Below, piece by piece: positions 6,453 through 10,706 of a DNA stretch of 10,706 nucleotides. Made by a program: the position numbers and the translations under genes. Within the stretch, counting starts at the first letter, position 1; every line of letters starts with the position of its first letter. The notes beneath the pieces are model-generated. The model was not told the origin of the DNA. It was given only the letters and a program-made list of their open reading frames with translations, and did no database searches. The DNA is taken from NCBI GenBank assembly GCA_021811225.1, contig JAJZPJ010000030.1, positions 1-10,706 on the forward strand, written 5' to 3'. The stretch is from Pseudomonadota bacterium (GTDB lineage: Bacteria > Pseudomonadota > Gammaproteobacteria > Burkholderiales > Rhodocyclaceae).

Positions 6453-7547
6453 TTGCAGCGCGCGCGGCGCCCCACCCTGCCGCTCTACCTCGCGGCGGCT
6501 TACACGCTGCTGGTGATCTATGCCAGCCTGCATCCCTTCTCCGGCTGGCGCGACACCGGCGCGCCGATCACCGCCTTCCTGTTCGCGGCCTGGCCGCGCT
6601 ACTGGACCGGCTTCGATCTGGTCACCAACGTCCTGGCCTACCTGCCGCTCGGTTTCCTCTGGGTGCCCACCCTGCAGCACGGACGTGGCCGGCTGCCGGC
6701 GGCCGTGCTGGCCACCGCGCTGTGCTTCGCCCTCAGCCTCTCGATGGAGACGCTGCAGAATTTCCTGCCCAGCCGCGTCGCCTCCAACCTCGATTTGGCC
6801 ACCAACAGCCTGGGCGGCTTGTTCGGTGCGCTGGCCGGGGCGCGCTGGGGGGCATTGCTGCTCGACGGCGGCAGGCTGCACACGCTGCGCACCCGCCTGG
6901 TCGGCGATGGCGCGATGGCCGATGCCGGGCTGGTGCTGCTCGGGCTGTGGCTGGTCACCCAGCTCAATCCGGAGATCCTGCTGTTCGGCAACGGCGATCT
7001 GCGCAGCCTGCTCGGCTTCCTCGGGGTACCCGGACCGCTGCCCTACACGGCGCAGGATTTTTCCTGGGTGGAGGCCGGCGTGGTCGCGACCAACACCCTG
7101 GCGACCGGCCTCTTCGCCGGTTGCCTGCTGAAGATCGGCAGGCGCCAGTTGGCGGTGCTGTTGCTGCTGGTGGCGCTGGCGGTGAAGAGCCTGTCGATGA
7201 TGCTGCTGATGGACCCGGCTTCCGGCTGGTCCTGGGTGACGCCGGGCAGCGTCGCCGGCCTGGGCGTCGGCGGCACGCTGTGGCTGGCCGCCTCCTTCCT
7301 GCCGAGCCCGGCGCGCCAGGTGCTGGCGGTGCTGGCGCTCGCCGCCGCCACCGCGCTGGTCAATCTGGCGCCTGAGAATCCCTATCTGGTCGACATGCTG
7401 CAGCTCTGGCAGCAGGGACACTTCCTCAATTTCAACGGCCTGACCCGGATCATCTCGGCGCTCTGGCCCTTCCTCGCCCTGCCCTGGCTGATAATGTTGA
7501 GGCAAAAACCGCCAGCCCCCCAGCCCCCTTCCCGGGGAAGGGGGTGA
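6453..7547 (+). CDS. VanZ-family integral membrane protein
   Basis: Polytopic membrane protein of about 364 residues with an N-terminal VanZ domain (about 10-135). The domain shows PLYLAAAYTLLVIYASLHPF as first membrane helix, then FDLVTNVLAYLPLGFLW (54-70) and SLSMETLQNFLPSRVASNLD (95-114) with its conserved E-x2-Q and P-S-R, then the ATNSLGG glycine helix. Several further hydrophobic helices follow (about 157-171, 205-227, 232-253, 265-284, 288-305, 333-349). The biochemical role of VanZ proteins outside teicoplanin resistance is not known. The start is uncertain. TTG at 6453, five bases after the ubiT stop, gives the usual short N-terminus. An ATG at 6399 is in frame but adds an Ala-rich stretch lying inside ubiT. 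Neither has a clear ribosome binding site. The last 12 or so residues and the stop codon come from a repeat that begins at 7507. Confidence 0.85.
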   Translation: MQRARRPTLPLYLAAAYTLLVIYASLHPFSGWRDTGAPITAFLFAAWPRYWTGFDLVTNVLAYLPLGFLWVPTLQHGRGRLPAAVLATALCFALSLSMETLQNFLPSRVASNLDLATNSLGGLFGALAGARWGALLLDGGRLHTLRTRLVGDGAMADAGLVLLGLWLVTQLNPEILLFGNGDLRSLLGFLGVPGPLPYTAQDFSWVEAGVVATNTLATGLFAGCLLKIGRRQLAVLLLLVALAVKSLSMMLLMDPASGWSWVTPGSVAGLGVGGTLWLAASFLPSPARQVLAVLALAAATALVNLAPENPYLVDMLQLWQQGHFLNFNGLTRIISALWPFLALPWLIMLRQKPPAPQPPSRGRG

Positions 7548-7577
7548 CCGCGGCTCGCAACGCTCGCAGACTCTTGG
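7507..7577 (+). repeat. 71-bp direct repeat, copy 1 (REP/MITE-like)
   Basis: Identical over 71 bases to 7613-7683. It contains a 21-base C/G palindrome at 7524-7544, with 10-bp arms CCCCCTTCCC and GGGAAGGGGG around one central G. The palindrome is followed by CCGCGG and two GCTCGCA heptamers with a 9-base period (7553-7559 and 7562-7568). This copy enters the VanZ frame and supplies its proline-rich tail and stop (7545-7547). The composition and hairpin core resemble dispersed palindromic intergenic repeats of proteobacteria. Copy number elsewhere in the genome is unknown. Confidence 0.9.
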
Positions 7578-7582
7578 CTGTC

Positions 7583-7610
7583 CCGCCTCGGGGCGGCCCG
7601 TCGGCGGGCC
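7583..7610. other. Two tandem hairpins in the repeat spacer
   Basis: The 35-base spacer between the repeat copies holds two small perfect inverted repeats, CCGCC-TCGG-GGCGG (7583-7596) and GGCCCG-TCGG-CGGGCC (7595-7610). Both have the same TCGG loop, and they overlap by two bases. They suggest that the spacer is part of a composite, folded repeat unit and not a chance gap. Confidence 0.6.
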
Positions 7611-7612
7611 TG

Positions 7613-7683
7613 AACCGCCAGCCCCCCAGCCCCCTTCCCGGGGAAGGGGGTGACCGCGGCTCGCAACGCTCGCAGACTCTTGG
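7613..7683 (+). repeat. 71-bp direct repeat, copy 2 (REP/MITE-like)
   Basis: A perfect copy of 7507-7577, offset by 106 bases, with its palindromic core at 7630-7650. Identity ends at TTGG (7683). The two final G residues form the first half of GGAG (7682-7685), the ribosome binding site of the downstream MazG-like gene. Confidence 0.9.
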
Positions 7684-7690
7684 AGAAAAA

Positions 7691-8014
7691 ATGAAATCCG
7701 AACTCACCGCACTCTCCGACACGCTGCGCGACTTCGCCGCGGCGCGCGGCTGGCGCGCCTATCACACGCCGAAGAACCTGGCGATGGCGCTGATCGTCGA
7801 GGCCGCCGAACTGGTCGAGCACTTCCAGTGGGCCACGCCCGAGGAGAGCCGCGCGCTGTCGCCCGACAAGCTCGGCGAAGTGCGGGACGAGATGGCCGAC
7901 GTGCTGATCTACCTGGTCGAACTGGCCGACGTCCTGGGCGTAGACCTGATCGCGGCGGCGCGCGCCAAGATCGTCAAGAATGCACGGAAGTACCCGGCCC
8001 CGCACGCCTTATAA
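7691..8014 (+). CDS. MazG-like nucleotide pyrophosphohydrolase (dCTPase / RS21-C6 type)
   Basis: Small all-alpha NTP pyrophosphohydrolase, 107 residues, probably cleaving a non-canonical or excess dNTP to dNMP and pyrophosphate. Family marks are the N-terminal FAAARGWRAYHTPKNLAMAL (15-34), the metal-binding E-x2-E in VEAAELVEHFQW (36-47) and the E-x2-D in RDEMADVLIYL (65-75). The closing KIVKNARKYP (93-102) is also typical. All these acidic residues (E37, E40, E67, D70) are present, so activity is expected. The frame is open upstream into the repeat, but the ATG at 7691 has GGAG five bases before it and gives the family's normal N-terminus. Substrate preference cannot be read from the sequence. 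Its stop codon lies inside a perfect -10 hexamer that may drive the next gene. Confidence 0.9.
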   Translation: MKSELTALSDTLRDFAAARGWRAYHTPKNLAMALIVEAAELVEHFQWATPEESRALSPDKLGEVRDEMADVLIYLVELADVLGVDLIAAARAKIVKNARKYPAPHAL

Positions 8015-8015
8015 T
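8010..8015 (+). promoter_or_regulatory. Candidate -10 element for the ferredoxin-hydrolase-ABC operon
   Basis: Perfect TATAAT overlapping the stop codon of the MazG-like gene (8012-8014). The predicted start point near 8022 would leave a leader of about 17 bases containing GGAGG ahead of the ferredoxin ATG. No convincing -35 element is present at the proper distance, so confidence is moderate. Confidence 0.5.
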
Positions 8016-8038
8016 CGGCCTCTTTGCGGAGGCGCCGG

Positions 8039-8347
8039 ATGAGCCACTTCAAGCACCACGTCTTCTTCTGCTGCAACCAGCGCGGGCCGGGCGAGGCCTG
8101 CTGCAACGCGTACGGCGCCACCGAGCTGCGCGACTACGCCAAGGACCGCGTCAAGGCGCTCGGCCTCTCCGGCGTCGGCCGGGTGCGCATCAACAGCGCC
8201 GGCTGCCTCGATCGCTGCGATCTTGGGCCGGTGCTGGTGATCTACCCGGAAGAGGTCTGGTATACCTACGTCGACCGCGAGGACATCGACGAGATCATCG
8301 ACCGGCACCTCGTCCGAGGCGAGGTCGTCTCTCGCCTCAGGATATGA
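8039..8347 (+). CDS. Thioredoxin-like [2Fe-2S] ferredoxin
   Basis: A 102-residue electron carrier of the thioredoxin-fold (Shethna/NuoE-like) [2Fe-2S] family. Cluster cysteines are provided by HHVFFCCNQRGPGEACC (C11/C12 and C21/C22, one from each pair presumably binding) and SAGCLDRCDLGP (C56, C60), followed by the usual VLVIYPEEVWYTYV (65-78). A GGAGG seven bases before the ATG at 8039 decides the start; a TTG at 8024 in the same frame would place this ribosome binding site inside the gene. Its stop overlaps the hydrolase start as ATGA. Family members are common next to hydrolase and transporter genes in betaproteobacteria, but their physiological partner is generally not established, and nothing here identifies it. 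Confidence 0.92.
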   Translation: MSHFKHHVFFCCNQRGPGEACCNAYGATELRDYAKDRVKALGLSGVGRVRINSAGCLDRCDLGPVLVIYPEEVWYTYVDREDIDEIIDRHLVRGEVVSRLRI

Positions 8348-8966
8348 ACCGGCAAGAGCGCGCGCTGATTCCCGGACCGGCCGGCGCCATCGAGGTCTTC
8401 GTCGAGCCGGTCGATGAACCCCGGGGCATCGTCCTGGTCGCCCACCCGCACCCGCTGTTCGGCGGCAGCGCCGACAACAAGGTGGTCACCACCGTCGCCC
8501 GCAGCTTCCGCGAACTGGGCTACGTCGCGCTGAGGCCGAACTTCCGCGGCGTCGGCGCGAGCGAGGGGATGCACGACCACGGCGTGGGCGAGACCCTGGA
8601 CCTGCTCGCGGTCCATGCCTACGCCCGCGGCCGCTTCGGGCCGCTGCCCTGCGCGCTGGCCGGCTTCTCCTTCGGCGCCTACGTCGTCTCGCGCCTGGCC
8701 AAGATTCTGGCCGAGGCCGGGGACCGGGCCGAGCGCCTGGTGCTGATCGGCACCGCCGCCGGCCACGTCGAGGGCGCGCGCAGTTACCAGACCGAGGCCG
8801 TCGCCGCCGACACCATCGTCATCCACGGCTCAGCCGACGAGACCGTGCCGCTGGCCAACGTCGTCGCCTGGGCAACACCGCTGGAGCTGCCGATCGTGCT
8901 CATTCCCGGCGCCGACCACTTCTTCCACCGCAAGCTGCACATCATCCGCAACATCATCCAGTCGGC

Positions 8967-8979
<13 letters not shown>
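8344..8979 (+). CDS. Alpha/beta hydrolase (COG2945-type)
   Basis: Cytosolic alpha/beta-hydrolase of 211 residues without signal peptide. The N-terminal strand-loop VLVAHPHPLFGGSADNKVV (30-48) is typical of this subgroup and supplies the oxyanion region. PNFRGVGASEG (65-75) follows. The nucleophile elbow is GFSFG with S109, and the probable triad is completed by D165 in HGSADETVP and H192 in GADHFFH. The fold has no lid insertion, consistent with the short length. The substrate is unknown; annotated relatives are called hydrolases of the dienelactone or acyl-peptidase type without proof. The start overlaps the ferredoxin stop (ATGA, with AGGA close upstream), and the 3' end overlaps the ABC ATPase gene by 13 bases, so it belongs to one tightly packed operon. 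Confidence 0.9.
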
Positions 8980-9883
<904 letters not shown>

Positions 9884-9884
<1 letters not shown>

Positions 9885-10666
9885 TGGCCACGAACTTCTC
9901 GCCGCCCGTCGTCAGCCTCCGCGCCCTCGCGGTGTTCCGGCGCAACCTGCTGGTCTGGCGCAAGCTGGCGATCCCCTCGGTGCTGGGCAACCTGGCCGAT
10001 CCGATGATCTATCTGTTCGGCTTCGGCTACGGCCTGGGCAGCCTGCTGCCCAAGATCGGCGGCGTCTCCTACATCACCTTTCTCGCCGCCGGCACGGTCT
10101 GCGCCAGCACCATGAACGCCGCCTCCTTCGAGGCGCTGTATTCGGCCTTCTCGCGCATGCACGTGCAGAAGACCTGGGAGGCGATCCTCAACGCGCCGGT
10201 GTCCCTGGACGACGTGCTCGCCGGCGAATGGCTGTGGGCGGCGGCCAAGGCGACGCTCTCGGGCCTGGCGATCCTGCTGGTCGTCTCCGCCTTCGGCTTC
10301 GTCACATCAAAGCTGGCGCTCCTGGCCATCCCGGTGATCTTCCTGACCGGCCTGGCCTTCGCCGCGCTGGGCCTGATCGTCACCGCGCTGGCGCCGTCCT
10401 ACGACTTCTTCATGTACTACTTCACCCTGTTCGTGACGCCGATGATGCTACTGTGCGGCGTCTTCTTCCCGGCCAAGCAGCTGCCCGCGGCGCTGCAATG
10501 GGTCGCCGGCGCGCTGCCGCTGGCGCACGCCGTGCAGCTGGTGCGGCCCCTGTTGCTGGGCGAAGTGCCGCAGCATGTCCTGCTGCATCTGGTGGCATTG
10601 CTGGCGACCGCCGGCATCGCCTTCTGGCTGGCGCTGGTCCTGGCCAGACGGCGCCTGCTCGGCTGA
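9884..10666 (+). CDS. nodJ: ABC-2-type transporter permease, NodJ family
   Basis: Membrane subunit of the exporter, 260 residues. It has six likely membrane helices (about 33-53, 62-82, 120-140, 145-169, 176-196, 234-256) and the ABC-2 permease layout: a short N-terminal amphipathic segment, then VQKTWEAILNAPVSLDDVL (94-112) as the cytoplasmic coupling loop. FFPAKQLPAALQWVAGALPL (194-213) with HAVQLVRPLLLGE (215-227) forms the re-entrant region before the last helix. The start overlaps the NodI-type ATPase stop by one base, so the two subunits are made together. The product ends in a basic tail (LARRRLLG), as is usual for this family. Cargo is unknown. Confidence 0.93.
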
Positions 10667-10668
10667 TC

Positions 10669-10704
10669 AGAGCCCGTTTTGCCCGCAGGGCAATGACGGG
10701 CTCT
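10669..10704 (+). terminator. Nested hairpin after the permease gene, possible terminator
   Basis: The outer arms AGAGCCCGT (10669-10677) and ACGGGCTCT (10696-10704) form a perfect 9-bp stem. Inside it TTGCCC-GCA-GGGCAA (10679-10693) forms a second stem. It starts two bases after the permease stop codon. Only two bases follow before the window ends, so a T tract cannot be checked; it could also be a dispersed repeat. Confidence 0.6.
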
Positions 10705-10706
10705 TA

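Noticed and set aside
5793..7505. 570-codon open frame on the minus strand opposite ubiV, ubiT and the VanZ gene
   Set aside because: Gln/Arg/Gly-rich low-complexity translation with no fold signature, fully antisense to well-supported genes.
7524..7544. Palindromic core of repeat copy 1 as a rho-independent terminator of the VanZ gene
   Set aside because: The stem lies within the VanZ coding frame and is not followed by a T run. The same core occurs again in copy 2.
7507..7683. CRISPR array
   Set aside because: Only two 71-bp copies with a GC-rich, self-complementary 35-bp spacer, and no cas genes. The repeat length and palindromic core fit a REP/MITE-like element better.

Overview
The window is a dense, roughly two-thirds GC stretch of housekeeping and redox genes from a betaproteobacterium, most likely of the order Rhodocyclales or a close relative. 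This placement is inferred from the gene content (the thiD-thiE-hemL block beside rubredoxin, an FNR-type promoter in front of ubiU-ubiV-ubiT, NodI/NodJ-like transporter genes) and from codon use. No marker gene fixes the genus. There are no rRNA or tRNA genes, no CRISPR array, and no transposase or integrase. No gene-free stretch exceeds about 150 bases.

Left part, minus strand (1-2965): the first codons of an AAA+ protease resembling the Lon-related (LonB-like) family, cut by the window edge, lie downstream of a compact thiD-thiE-hemL operon. This operon makes the thiamine pyrimidine moiety, joins it to the thiazole, and makes 5-aminolevulinate for heme. thiD and thiE overlap by four bases. 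A divergent promoter region (2966-3089) separates thiD from rubredoxin.

Middle part, plus strand (3090-7547): a 59-residue rubredoxin is followed by an orphan helical protein. It resembles part of the N-terminus of the large twitching-motility kinase ChpA/PilL, but its phosphotransfer histidine appears to be lost. A well-formed FNR/Anr box and a perfect -10 hexamer then precede ubiU-ubiV-ubiT, the set for oxygen-independent ubiquinone hydroxylation. The three genes are joined by ATGA overlaps and all eight expected Fe-S cysteines are in place. A VanZ-family membrane protein closes the unit. Its C-terminus is supplied by a dispersed-type repeat.

Right part, plus strand (7507-10706): two perfect 71-bp direct repeats flank a 35-bp hairpin-rich spacer. 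Then come a MazG-like nucleotide pyrophosphohydrolase, a thioredoxin-like [2Fe-2S] ferredoxin, an alpha/beta hydrolase, and an ABC exporter pair of the NodI/NodJ type. The last four genes overlap one another, and a nested hairpin that may be a terminator follows the permease.

The best candidates for a second look are the anaerobically controlled ubiUVT promoter, the orphan ChpA/FimL-like protein that may be the remnant of a lost chemosensory cluster, and the repeat pair that rewrote the VanZ C-terminus and contributes part of the next gene's ribosome binding site. I found no clearly new biological system.
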